DNA from: Deinococcus gobiensis I-0
GTDB taxonomy: Bacteria; Deinococcota; Deinococci; Deinococcales; Deinococcaceae
Length of the DNA: 64,000 nucleotides
NCBI RefSeq assembly: GCF_000252445.1
Contig: NC_017790.1
Span: forward strand, 2,338,501-2,402,500
Direction: 5' to 3'
Of this stretch, positions 37,116 through 46,795 are shown one piece after another. The position numbers and the translations under genes are program-made. Under the pieces are notes generated by a model. The model did not search any database and was not told where the DNA came from. It saw nothing but the letters and a program-made list of their open reading frames with translations. Numbering within the stretch: the stretch's first letter is position 1; each line of letters begins with the position of its first letter.

Positions 37116-38304
37116 GGGGTTCTCCTTGGACTTGTACGCCGGGCAACACCCGGCGAATGAATGTTTCGAGTTGGGCGTCGTAGCCCCCAGGGTCGAGGTT
37201 CCAGCAGCGGATGTGCTTGGCCCCCTCGACCCGCCGGTACTCCACGAGGTCGGGGCGCGCGGCGGCCAGGGCGTCGGCCTGCCCGACCGGCACTGTGCGG
37301 TCGCGGGTGCCGTGCCACAGCATGACGGGCAGGGTAAAGCGCGGGGAGGCGCGCAACTGGTCCACCAGATCGAAGTCCTGGCCGCTGCGGCGCGTGACCA
37401 GCCACTCCACGAAGCGCCCGATGTGCGCGGCCATGAAGCCAGGAATGCCGAAGCGCTGCCCGTTGGCCCGGATCACGTCGCGCCAGTCGAGGACCGGGCA
37501 GTCGAGCAGCACGCCCGCCAGGGGCAGCGCCGCGCGCTCCGGACGCTGGGCCGCGCACAGGGCGATGTTGCCGCCCATCGAGAAGCCGTACAGCACCGCC
37601 CGCCTGTACCCCGCCCGCGCGGCCCACTCCAGCGCCGCGAGCACGTCCTCGGCCTCCTGGTCGCCCAGGCTGTGGAAGCCCTGGCCGACGCGCGGCGCGC
37701 CGTAGGCGTTGCGGAAGGTCACGAACACCGAGCCGACCCCACTGCGTCTCAGCGCGGGCAGCATCCGCAGGGCCTGCGCCCGCTGCCCGCCGTGCCCGTG
37801 GATGACGATGGCGACGGCGTCACGTTCGCCACCGACCGGCGGGACATGCCACGCGGGCATCTCCCCCACCGCAGTCGGCACCTTGAAATTCTGGAACGGA
37901 AGGCCGAGCTGCGCGGGCGTGCCGTTGTACACGAAGGTCGAGGCCCAGGCCACCGAGCCGTTGGGGACCACGCCCCGCTCCTCCAGGATGCGGCGGCGCA
38001 CCAGCGTGCCCAGCAGTTGCGGCGGCCCCAGCAGGGCGTGGCCCCGGCTGGGGCGCAGCGGCACGATGCCGATGACCCCGCGCGAGAGCGTCTCGGGCGT
38101 GGCGGGCAGATACACGTCACCGCCCCGCCGCCCCACCGGCACGAACTCGCCCTTGATGCGCCGGGTCTTGGAGCGCAGGGTGATCTCGGCGCCCACCAGC
38201 GCCCCCGCGAGAATCGCCGCCGCGTAGCCCAGCGCGGCCCAGCCGGCGAGGCGGCGCGGAGGCACGGCGCGCAGGCGGGAAAGCAGGGAGGGCGTTCTGG
38301 GCAT
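37108..38304 (-). CDS. Membrane-anchored alpha/beta hydrolase
   Basis: A 398-residue serine hydrolase. One hydrophobic segment (residues 19-40, [21 protein letters not shown]) probably anchors it to the membrane. The hydrolase fold shows the oxyanion HGHGG, the nucleophile elbow GFSMGG, an Asp in HGTRDRTVP and a His in GAKHIRCW. Lying between two beta-oxidation genes, it may release fatty acids from esters or hydrolyse acyl-CoA. AGGAG is 5 bases before ATG 38304. The exact substrate is unknown. Confidence 0.85.
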
Positions 38305-38329
38305 GGGGACTCCTTGGCGGGCGCGGCCT

Positions 38330-40690
<2,361 letters not shown>

Positions 40691-40718
40691 CTGACCTCCG
40701 GCGGGTGGGAAATTTAAA

Positions 40719-40733
40719 TTAGACTCGGTCCAA
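40719..40733 (-). promoter_or_regulatory. Candidate operator of the beta-oxidation operon
   Basis: TTAGAC-TCG-GTCCAA is an inverted repeat with one mismatch, next to the AT-rich palindrome AATTTAAATT (40711-40720), 30 to 45 bases upstream of the FadN-like start. The position and symmetry suit a TetR-type FadR or PaaR repressor, but no regulator gene is adjacent. Confidence 0.35.
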
Positions 40734-40867
40734 AGTTTAGAGGCTCCCCCCGGGTTTGTCCACTGGCGGCGCCGGCCACGTGGCCGCCCGACCCGAGATG
40801 AGAAGGCGGTCTACGAACGGACAGCCTGCCTTCTCATGCCCGGAAAACAGTTCGGCGGAGGGCGGCT

Positions 40868-40976
40868 TATAGTGGAGGACAAGCCCCTGAATTGTTGACG
40901 GCTTCCGTCGGTGGGTGGAACCGACTGACCCGCAGGCACCCCTGCCCTGTACCTCGGCCTGGGTGCCCGCTTTCTG
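40868..40976 (+). ncRNA. Candidate small RNA
   Basis: TATAGT (40868-40873) could start a transcript of about 95 bases containing GACGG-CTT-CCGTC (40897-40909), an alternative TCGGT/ACCGA pair (40908-40924) and a terminal GGCACCC/GGGTGCC stem (40935-40941 with 40961-40967) followed by CGCTTTCT. No -35 is evident, so confidence is low. Confidence 0.25.
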
Positions 40977-40996
40977 TCGGCAGTGGCCCGGGCGAC

Positions 40997-41296
40997 TCAG
41001 CCGATGAACTGTTTGACCACGAATACGAGTGCCAGACCCGCCAGCGCCGCCAGCGCGGCGGCGCTCAGGCGGCGGTCCCGCTTCCATGCGGCCACGGCGA
41101 CCCACAGGGCGGCCAGGACCGGCACCGCGCCGACCCAGGCGACCCCCCAGACCGCCACGCGCGGAAAGAACAGGCCCAGCGCCAGCACCGTGACGGCCAC
41201 CCAGAAGCCGGCCGGATACAGCCAGTCGGGCAGACCGGCCAGCTCGCTGCGGTCCTGGGCCGGGGCCGCCGGGGAGCGGGACTCGGGAGCGCTCAC
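40997..41296 (-). CDS. Small membrane protein, DUF1634-like
   Basis: A 99-residue protein with three hydrophobic segments ([37 protein letters not shown] and [20 protein letters not shown]). Size, topology and position match DUF1634 proteins, which commonly accompany TauE/SafE exporters. GTG 41296 overlaps the exporter stop (GTGA), so the two are translationally coupled. The function of the family is unknown; a helper subunit of the exporter is likely. Confidence 0.7.
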   Translation of the reverse strand: MSAPESRSPAAPAQDRSELAGLPDWLYPAGFWVAVTVLALGLFFPRVAVWGVAWVGAVPVLAALWVAVAAWKRDRRLSAAALAALAGLALVFVVKQFIG

Positions 41297-42060
41297 AGGT
41301 GCACCCAGTATTTCCAGAGCAGTTGCCCGGCCGTGAAGATCAGCAGGAGGCTGAAAAACAGCTTGAGCTGCGCGGCGGGAATGCGGCTTTGCAGCCCGGC
41401 CCCCGCCCGCGCCCCGATGAGGACCCCCAGCGCCACGGCCCCCGCCAGCGGCAGGTCGAGCAGCCCGCCGGCCTGATACACGAGCGCGTTGCCCACCGCC
41501 GTCAGGCCCATGATGAAGGTCGAGGTGGCGATGGCCTGCCGGATGGGCACGCCCGCCATGAGGTTGAGCACCGGCACCTGTACCGTGCCCCCGCCGATCC
41601 CCAGCAGGCCGCTCATGACCCCCGCGAAGGTCATGGCCGGGGGCACCAGCCGTGAGGGCTCGCGCTCGGCGTCCACCCGCTTGAGCCCTCGCAGCAGGTT
41701 GTAGGCCGAGTACAGCAGCAGCGCCGAGAACACGGTCGCCACCACACGCGCCGGCAGCACCAGCCCCAGGAAGCTGCCGGCCGCCCCACCGACGATGGTG
41801 TAGGGCGAGAGCAGGTAGCCGGTGCGGGCGCGCACGAGGCCCTGGCGCAGGTAGCTGGCCGCGCCACTCAGACCGACCGCCAGCACGCCGATCTGGCTGA
41901 TGGCGACCGCCTGAGCGATCGAGATGTCGCGCCCGAAGTGCGGCAGCACGAATTCCAGCGCGGGCACGACCACCACGCCGCCCCCCAGCCCCAGGATGGC
42001 CCCCAGCACCCCGGCCAGCAGGCCGATGGCGAGGACCGCGAGCGTCACTGCCGAAATCAA
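41293..42060 (-). CDS. TauE/SafE family sulfite/organoanion exporter
   Basis: A 255-residue membrane transporter with about eight helices. The two-fold repeat is visible as [16 protein letters not shown] near residue 20 and [16 protein letters not shown] near residue 155, the signature of TauE/SafE. Members export sulfite, sulfoacetate or related anions. A TTG start at 42060 with AGAGGG upstream is used; GTG 42048 is possible. A -10-like TAGCCT lies at 42079-42084. It forms an operon with the small membrane protein. Confidence 0.9.
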   Translation of the reverse strand: MISAVTLAVLAIGLLAGVLGAILGLGGGVVVVPALEFVLPHFGRDISIAQAVAISQIGVLAVGLSGAASYLRQGLVRARTGYLLSPYTIVGGAAGSFLGLVLPARVVATVFSALLLYSAYNLLRGLKRVDAEREPSRLVPPAMTFAGVMSGLLGIGGGTVQVPVLNLMAGVPIRQAIATSTFIMGLTAVGNALVYQAGGLLDLPLAGAVALGVLIGARAGAGLQSRIPAAQLKLFFSLLLIFTAGQLLWKYWVHL

Positions 42061-42200
42061 GACCCTCTCACGCCGCCGAGGCTAACACGGCCGCCACCGG
42101 AAGAACGTTTCTCTGACGGCGATGTCACGGCCTGAGCACGTGCCGCCTGCCGCTGGACGACCCTTCGACATCAGCCGAAGCCCGACTGACCCGCCAGGAT

Positions 42201-42243
42201 TTCTGAGCAGATCGCGAGCACTCCTGAGCACTCCTGAGCAGAT
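42201..42243. repeat. Helically phased 10-base tandem repeat
   Basis: Four consecutive decamers share the core TGAGCA or CGAGCA at the same phase: TTCTGAGCAG, ATCGCGAGCA, CTCCTGAGCA, CTCCTGAGCA. The exact 10-base period puts each core on the same face of the DNA, as in arrays of operator half-sites. Confidence 0.6.
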
Positions 42244-42341
42244 GCCGCACGCAGCTCGCCCGATGAGCGGAGATGCCCCTCGCAGCCGTCAGGCCTCGGG
42301 GACCGGGCTTAAAGTTCCGGCCCGTCACGGTCAGGTGAGAC

Positions 42342-42351
42342 GAAAATTTTC
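42342..42351. promoter_or_regulatory. GAAAATTTTC palindrome upstream of the Bug gene
   Basis: A perfect 10-base palindrome in an otherwise GC-rich region, about 85 bases before the start codon. Either an AT-rich promoter segment or an operator. Confidence 0.3.
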
Positions 42352-42434
42352 ATGCTGTCTTCACGACAATCTCAACTTCGGGGTCTGCCTCTGCCGGCCC
42401 ACGCCGCTTCTCCTCTTCTACTCCGAGGTCCATC

Positions 42435-43400
42435 ATGTTGCGTTCTTCCCTGCTCCTCTGCTCTGGCCTGCTGCTACTCGTCGCCACCTCCCCTGCCCAG
42501 GCCCAGGACCTCACCACCCTGCGTATCCTGGCTCCCGCGACCGCCGGGGGCGGCTGGGACAACACCGCGCGCGCCATCGCCGACACGCTGAAAAAGGAGG
42601 GGCTGCGCGACAAGGTCGAGGTCTACAACGTGCCGGGCAAGGCCGGGACCGTGGGCCTGGCCGACTTCGTGAAGCTGCGCGGCCAGCCCAACCAGCTCAT
42701 GATGACGGGCTTCGTGATGGTCGCCGGGATTCCGGTCAACGGCGCGAACTACGACCTCTCGGCCGACGTGACGCCCATCGCCCGACTGACCACCGACTAC
42801 GAGGTCTTCGTGGTGCCGGCCAACTCGCCCTACCGCACGGTCGAGGACCTCATCGCGCGCTTCCGCGCCAGTCCCGGCAGCATCCGCTTCGGGGGCAGCA
42901 GTGCGGGGGGCAGCGGCCAGATCGCCGTGTCCAAGCTGGCGCAGGAACTCAAGATTTCGACCGCGCAGGTGCGCTACGTCCCCTCGGCGGGCGGCGCGCA
43001 GGCGACCAAGGCGATGCTGGGCGGCGAACTCGACGTGGTGAGCGCCGGCTACAGCGAGGTGGACGACCTGATCCGCAGCGGGCAGGTGCGCGGACTGGCG
43101 ATCTCGGCCCCCGAGCCGGTCGAGGGGATCAACCTGCCGACCTTCGTGGACAAGGGCCTGGACGTGGACGTGTCGAACTGGCGCGGCATCGTGGCCCCCA
43201 CCGGCCTGACCGAAGCGGCGCGCACGCAGCTCGTCCTGATGTTCACCCGCATGTCGCGCACGGCGACCTGGCAGCAGCAGCTCGCCCAGAACAAGTGGAG
43301 CCCCTATTTCGCCTCCGGGGACAACTTCACCAGATTCATCCGCTCGCAGCGCGGGTACGTGAACAACCTGCTCAGGGAACTGAACATCAAGACCAACTGA
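42435..43400 (+). CDS. Tripartite tricarboxylate transporter (TctC/Bug) binding protein
   Basis: A periplasmic-type binding protein of the Bug family, which captures carboxylates for TctAB transporters. The signal peptide LLLCSGLLLLVATSPAQA-Q is followed by ILAPATAGGGWDNTARAIADTL, NVPGKAGTVGL and the ligand loop FGGSSAGGSGQIAVSKLA. The 321-residue length is standard. No TctA or TctB gene lies nearby, so it is an orphan, as Bug proteins often are. GAGG precedes the ATG by about 6 bases. Its 3' end overlaps the convergent HD-kinase gene by 14 bases. Confidence 0.92.
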   Translation: MLRSSLLLCSGLLLLVATSPAQAQDLTTLRILAPATAGGGWDNTARAIADTLKKEGLRDKVEVYNVPGKAGTVGLADFVKLRGQPNQLMMTGFVMVAGIPVNGANYDLSADVTPIARLTTDYEVFVVPANSPYRTVEDLIARFRASPGSIRFGGSSAGGSGQIAVSKLAQELKISTAQVRYVPSAGGAQATKAMLGGELDVVSAGYSEVDDLIRSGQVRGLAISAPEPVEGINLPTFVDKGLDVDVSNWRGIVAPTGLTEAARTQLVLMFTRMSRTATWQQQLAQNKWSPYFASGDNFTRFIRSQRGYVNNLLRELNIKTN

Positions 43401-44664
43401 GGCTGGCCGCGAAACCCCCCTGCCCGGTCGTCTGCCCGGCGCCGTCCACCCAGAGGGTGCGGTGGGCCTCGGGCAGGTACGGAAACTCGGCGCTGGCGAG
43501 CTGCGCGGCCAGGACCCCACCCGGCACGGCGTGGGCGCGGCCCAGATTGCGCGCCCCCAGGTCGCCGGGCTGCGGCTGGAACACCGCCAGGGTGGTCAGC
43601 GCGCCGTAGTCCAGCCCCAGGCCCAGCACCATGCGCCGAGCGTCGCGCCGCAACCCCGTGGCGTCCCAGACGACCTTTCCGCCTCGCCGCAGCGCCGCGC
43701 GCAGGGCTTCTCTGGCCGCCTGCATGACCTGCCCGTTCATGGACTGGTCGGCCCGCCGGCCGGTCAGCCGGGCGCGCAGGTCGTCGAGCGACACGACCTC
43801 GTGGTCCGGCAGGGTGCCGGCGATCCAGGTGCTCTTGCCCGAGCCGCTGGGGCCGCACACCACCACCAGCTCGGCAAAGCCGCGGCGGGCGCGGTAGGCG
43901 CGGGCCACGGCCTCCTCGGGCGTCTGGATGCGGCCGGCCTCGTGGTCGAGGAGGCCCTGACCCAGCGTGCGGTCCAGCAGGGCGGGCGGCGCGCCCGGCA
44001 GCGCGGCCCCGACCACCTCTGCCCAGGCCCGGTACGGATCGGCAGCGTCCCAGAGGCCATAGTCCTGCGCCTGCATGCGGAACAGTTCGAGGTCGTCCAG
44101 ACGCCCGGCCTGGCCCTCGCCCACACGGCCGCGCAGGTCGGCCTGCTCCAGCAGGTACAGCAGCGGCAGGCGCACCTGCCGGACCAGGCGGCGATAGGCG
44201 GCGGGGGCGCCGGCCTCCAGCACACGCGGCACGTCGTGGTGGTGCCCGACCAGGGCGAGCACGTCGCGCAGGACCGGAGGCGGCAGCCCCAGTTCCGGCA
44301 GGCGATAGGCCAGATACGAGCGGCCCCGGTCGGCGTGACGCGGCGAGATCAGGTGCATTCCGTCTCCCTCGCCCACGTCCCCGGCGAGCCGGGTGGTGAG
44401 CGCCTTGCCGATGTCGTGCAGGGCCGCCGCGAGCAGGAGGGTCAGGCGCTCGTCGGGAGCCAGGGCCTCGGCGTCGGCCAGGCGCGCCGCCTCCGCGAAC
44501 ACCAGGGCCGTGTGGCGCGCCACGTCGCCCTCGGCGTGCCAGCGCGGGTCCTGCGGGGTGTGTTCCAGCCGCGCGAGCAGCGGCAGCACGTCGGCCAGCG
44601 CCCGCATGAGGTCGGGGACCGTGGGGAGGTCGGGGCTCCGGAGGGCCTGCACTTCGGGTCTCAC
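43387..44664 (-). CDS. HD-domain phosphohydrolase fused to polynucleotide-kinase-type P-loop domain
   Basis: A 425-residue bifunctional end-healing enzyme. The N-terminal half is an HD hydrolase: H83-D84 in LLAAALHDIGKALTTR, with HADRGRSYLAYRL and GHHHDVPR supplying further metal ligands. The C-terminal half is a P-loop kinase: GPSGSGKST at 271-279, then VVSLDDLR and VVWDATGLRRDARR. This matches D. radiodurans DRB0098, described as an HD-Pnk protein that can heal RNA or DNA ends (5' kinase, 3' phosphatase). The GTG start overlaps the ligase stop (GTGA), so it is coupled to the ligase upstream. Confidence 0.9.
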   Translation of the reverse strand: MRPEVQALRSPDLPTVPDLMRALADVLPLLARLEHTPQDPRWHAEGDVARHTALVFAEAARLADAEALAPDERLTLLLAAALHDIGKALTTRLAGDVGEGDGMHLISPRHADRGRSYLAYRLPELGLPPPVLRDVLALVGHHHDVPRVLEAGAPAAYRRLVRQVRLPLLYLLEQADLRGRVGEGQAGRLDDLELFRMQAQDYGLWDAADPYRAWAEVVGAALPGAPPALLDRTLGQGLLDHEAGRIQTPEEAVARAYRARRGFAELVVVCGPSGSGKSTWIAGTLPDHEVVSLDDLRARLTGRRADQSMNGQVMQAAREALRAALRRGGKVVWDATGLRRDARRMVLGLGLDYGALTTLAVFQPQPGDLGARNLGRAHAVPGGVLAAQLASAEFPYLPEAHRTLWVDGAGQTTGQGGFAASLSWS

Positions 44665-45287
44665 GACGGTCTCCTCAGGCCGTTGGGCACGGCCGGGCGG
44701 TGCATCCAGTGCCCGTCCGTCTGGACATGCCCGGCCCGGACATATTTGGCGACATGGTCGGCGAAGGCCTCGTGGGCAAACCCGGCCACCGTGCGGACCA
44801 CGTAGCCCTCGGTGGTCTGCGGGTCCACCGGCAGGGCGCGCACCAGCGCCTCGTCCCAGGGGCCCCGGTACAGTTCGCGTGGGGTGGGCACCCCCAGGGT
44901 CCGCGCCCAGGTCAGGGTGTCGTCCCAGGCCAGGGCCGTTCCCGTCTCGTCCCAGACACTGAACAGGTAGAAGTACCCTTCCAGATCGGTGTAGGCCAGC
45001 GAGTGCCGGGCATAGAGGTTCTCGCCGCAGACCCGCCAGCCCTCAGGAATCAGGTAGCCGGCGCGGCCGTGCAGCCCGCCGACCCAGGCCCGCGACGGAT
45101 GGGGCCGGGGGTCCAGCGACCGGGCGTGCAGGCCCTGGCGATCGAGGGTGGTGTTTTCGCCGTCGAGCTTCTCGGTGACGACCACCTCCTGCCCCGCGAA
45201 CTGCCCAGCCTGCCCGAGCCGGGTGTCGTCCTGGGCCACGCCGGGCGACCAGGGCAGGTGGGGGGTACGGGGATATTTGCGGCGCAT
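44661..45287 (-). CDS. Short ATP-dependent RNA ligase-family nucleotidyltransferase
   Basis: A 208-residue covalent nucleotidyltransferase. Motif I is EKLDGENTT with the predicted adenylated Lys40; motif III-like YFYLFSVWDE and motif IV/V-like TTEGYVVRTV and HVAKYVRAG are readable. Neither an N- nor C-terminal extra domain is present. It resembles the T4 Rnl2-like ligases and short ligase-like proteins found with HD-Pnk in Deinococcus (DRB0100-type). An AGGAG lies 10 bases before ATG 45287. Its partner in sealing is inferred from the operon: HD-Pnk heals ends, this enzyme joins them. Confidence 0.85.
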   Translation of the reverse strand: MRRKYPRTPHLPWSPGVAQDDTRLGQAGQFAGQEVVVTEKLDGENTTLDRQGLHARSLDPRPHPSRAWVGGLHGRAGYLIPEGWRVCGENLYARHSLAYTDLEGYFYLFSVWDETGTALAWDDTLTWARTLGVPTPRELYRGPWDEALVRALPVDPQTTEGYVVRTVAGFAHEAFADHVAKYVRAGHVQTDGHWMHRPAVPNGLRRPS

Positions 45288-45387
45288 GGTCAGGGTACTC
45301 CTGGGCGCAGACTAGTGCGGTGGGGGCGCCGCCGGTAGCGCCGTCCGGCCTGTCGCCACCTGCGCCAGTTGGCCTAGGCTGGGGCAT

Positions 45388-45427
45388 AGGGGCAGACTCT
45401 CGGCCCCCCTCTCTGCCCCTGCTTTCC
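45388..45427. terminator. Hairpin between the two RNA ligase genes
   Basis: AGGGGCAG (45388-45395) pairs with CTGCCCCT (45413-45420). It lies 13 bases past the rnl stop on the minus strand and may partly terminate or process the message. The T-run (GCTTT) is on the plus side. Confidence 0.45.
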
Positions 45428-45432
45428 CAGCC

Positions 45433-46461
45433 CTACGAGAATTCTTCGCCCGTCTCCTTCTTCGCGTAGGCGTCCGAGATGAGCTTGAGGCTCAGGTCGA
45501 GGCCGTCGGCCGTACGGCGAGGGGCCACGGGCGTGACCACCAGCCCCTCACGGATGTGCAGCTCCCGGCCCGAGACCGTCTCGGGGCCGTCCCGCAGGGC
45601 ACGCAGCGCCGTCTCGTCGAAGGGCCCCTCGTACAACACCGGGACCGCCTGGGCGGTGAACCACGCCGGCCACTCGGCACGCGGAAGCTGTCGCCCCGCG
45701 AGGACCAGCTTGAAGACGAGCACTGCCGGTTGCCGCTGCCCGTACGAGAACCCTTTCTGGACCGGCACGACCTCGCCGAAGACCTGAAGCTCGCCCGCCG
45801 GGAAGGCCGCGTCGGCGGCGGCGAAAAGCCCCGTGCAGCGCGCGGCCTGCCAGTACACGTTGGTGTCCGACGGCCTGAGGCCCAGGCCCCGGCGCGACAG
45901 TCCCTTGGACGTGACCCACCATCCGCCGTCCGCCGCTCGGAAGTACACGCCCTGCGTGCCGTGCAGTTTCTCGGTGGCGGTCACCGGCTCGCCGGGCCGG
46001 AACTCGCCCGCGTAGATGCCGAACTGTTCCACGTCGTGGTGGCGGTAGTCGGTGGCCTGAGGCAGTGGCGTCACGTCGCCGGCCATGCTGACCGGAATGG
46101 GCGGCTCCCAGAAGGTGATGCCCAGGCGCGCGGCGAGGTCCTCGCCGAAGGGCAGCTCGTCCACGTCCGGCAACGCCAGGACCACACCCTGCGAACGCTC
46201 TCCGCGCAGACGCACCGCACCGACACGGTTCTTCTCCGGGCCGTGCAGGTAGGACACCCCCGTCTCGGCGTTGACGTAGCGGCCGGTCAGCTCGGGCGGC
46301 AACACGGCCCGTTCGGGCGCGATGACGATGGGGTCGCCGTCCGCATACTCGCCCCGGCGCACCACGAGTTGGAAGGACGCGACCTTGCACAGCTCCAGGC
46401 GTTCGGCGTTGGGGTGGGGAAAGAGGCGGGCGCGGTCCTTGATGACTTGACGTTCGGCCAT
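45433..46461 (-). CDS. rnl: RNA ligase of the DraRnl (Rnl5) family
   Basis: An ATP-dependent RNA ligase of exactly 342 residues, the same length as the characterised D. radiodurans DraRnl. Motif I is TEKLHGTQG with K165, the same position as the adenylated Lys of DraRnl. The N-terminal OB-like module (about 1-125, VIKDRARLFPHPNAERLELCKV) is the family hallmark, needed for 5'-phosphate nick sealing. Motif III-like ELQVFGEVVPVQKGFSYG, motif IV LHIREGLVVTPV and motif V LSLKLISDAYAKK follow. AGGAG precedes ATG 46461 by 7 bases. It heads the repair cluster. Confidence 0.95.
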   Translation of the reverse strand: MAERQVIKDRARLFPHPNAERLELCKVASFQLVVRRGEYADGDPIVIAPERAVLPPELTGRYVNAETGVSYLHGPEKNRVGAVRLRGERSQGVVLALPDVDELPFGEDLAARLGITFWEPPIPVSMAGDVTPLPQATDYRHHDVEQFGIYAGEFRPGEPVTATEKLHGTQGVYFRAADGGWWVTSKGLSRRGLGLRPSDTNVYWQAARCTGLFAAADAAFPAGELQVFGEVVPVQKGFSYGQRQPAVLVFKLVLAGRQLPRAEWPAWFTAQAVPVLYEGPFDETALRALRDGPETVSGRELHIREGLVVTPVAPRRTADGLDLSLKLISDAYAKKETGEEFS

Positions 46462-46580
46462 AAGCGTTCTCCTGGGCAGCCTCCAGAGCTGCCGGCAGGC
46501 AGGTTACGCGGCCAGGCCAGGCCAGGACATCGGCCAGATGGGCAGCCCCGAGCAGGCCAGGTGGCCCAGCAATAGAACAG

Positions 46581-46608
46581 AAAAAACCGCGCTTCAGGCG
46601 CGGTTTTT
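46581..46608 (-). terminator. Intrinsic terminator after tRNA-Ala(TGC)
   Basis: On the minus strand, AAAAACCGCGC-CTGAA-GCGCGG-TTTTTT: a perfect 6- to 8-bp stem with a T-run, 3 bases beyond the tRNA 3' end. Confidence 0.85.
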
Positions 46609-46610
46609 CT

Positions 46611-46685
<75 letters not shown>

Positions 46686-46782
46686 TCAGCGCCGACGAGC
46701 TTAGCAGAGGTCCCGCGACTTGGCAAGTCGCCCTCCGGCGGCCCCCACACCCGGGCCGCATCCGGGCACGCGGTTTTTCCCC

Positions 46783-46788
46783 TATCGT
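46783..46788 (+). promoter_or_regulatory. Leaderless -10 box of murD
   Basis: TATCGT, then 7 bases, then GTG 46796. Confidence 0.5.
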
Positions 46789-46795
46789 GGGGGGC

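Larger units (their letters stand above)
40691..40996. other. 306-base gap with structured RNA-like elements
   Basis: No credible protein-coding gene is seen. From the left it holds the SD and candidate operator of the fad operon, a 10-bp hairpin ATGAGAAGGC/GCCTTCTCAT (40798-40807 with 40828-40837), a plus-strand -10-like TATAGT (40868-40873), and three short hairpins up to 40967. A small RNA is possible. Confidence 0.5.
42061..42434. other. 374-base divergent regulatory gap
   Basis: The space between the divergent TauE/SafE and Bug-protein genes contains no credible gene. It holds a 10-base-period repeat (42201-42240), a GAAAATTTTC palindrome (42342-42351), and probably the promoters of both genes. 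Confidence 0.5.

Noticed and set aside
40737..41105. 122-codon minus-strand frame upstream of the fad operon
   Set aside because: It overlaps the small membrane gene in another frame, contains regulatory hairpins and shows no protein-like features.
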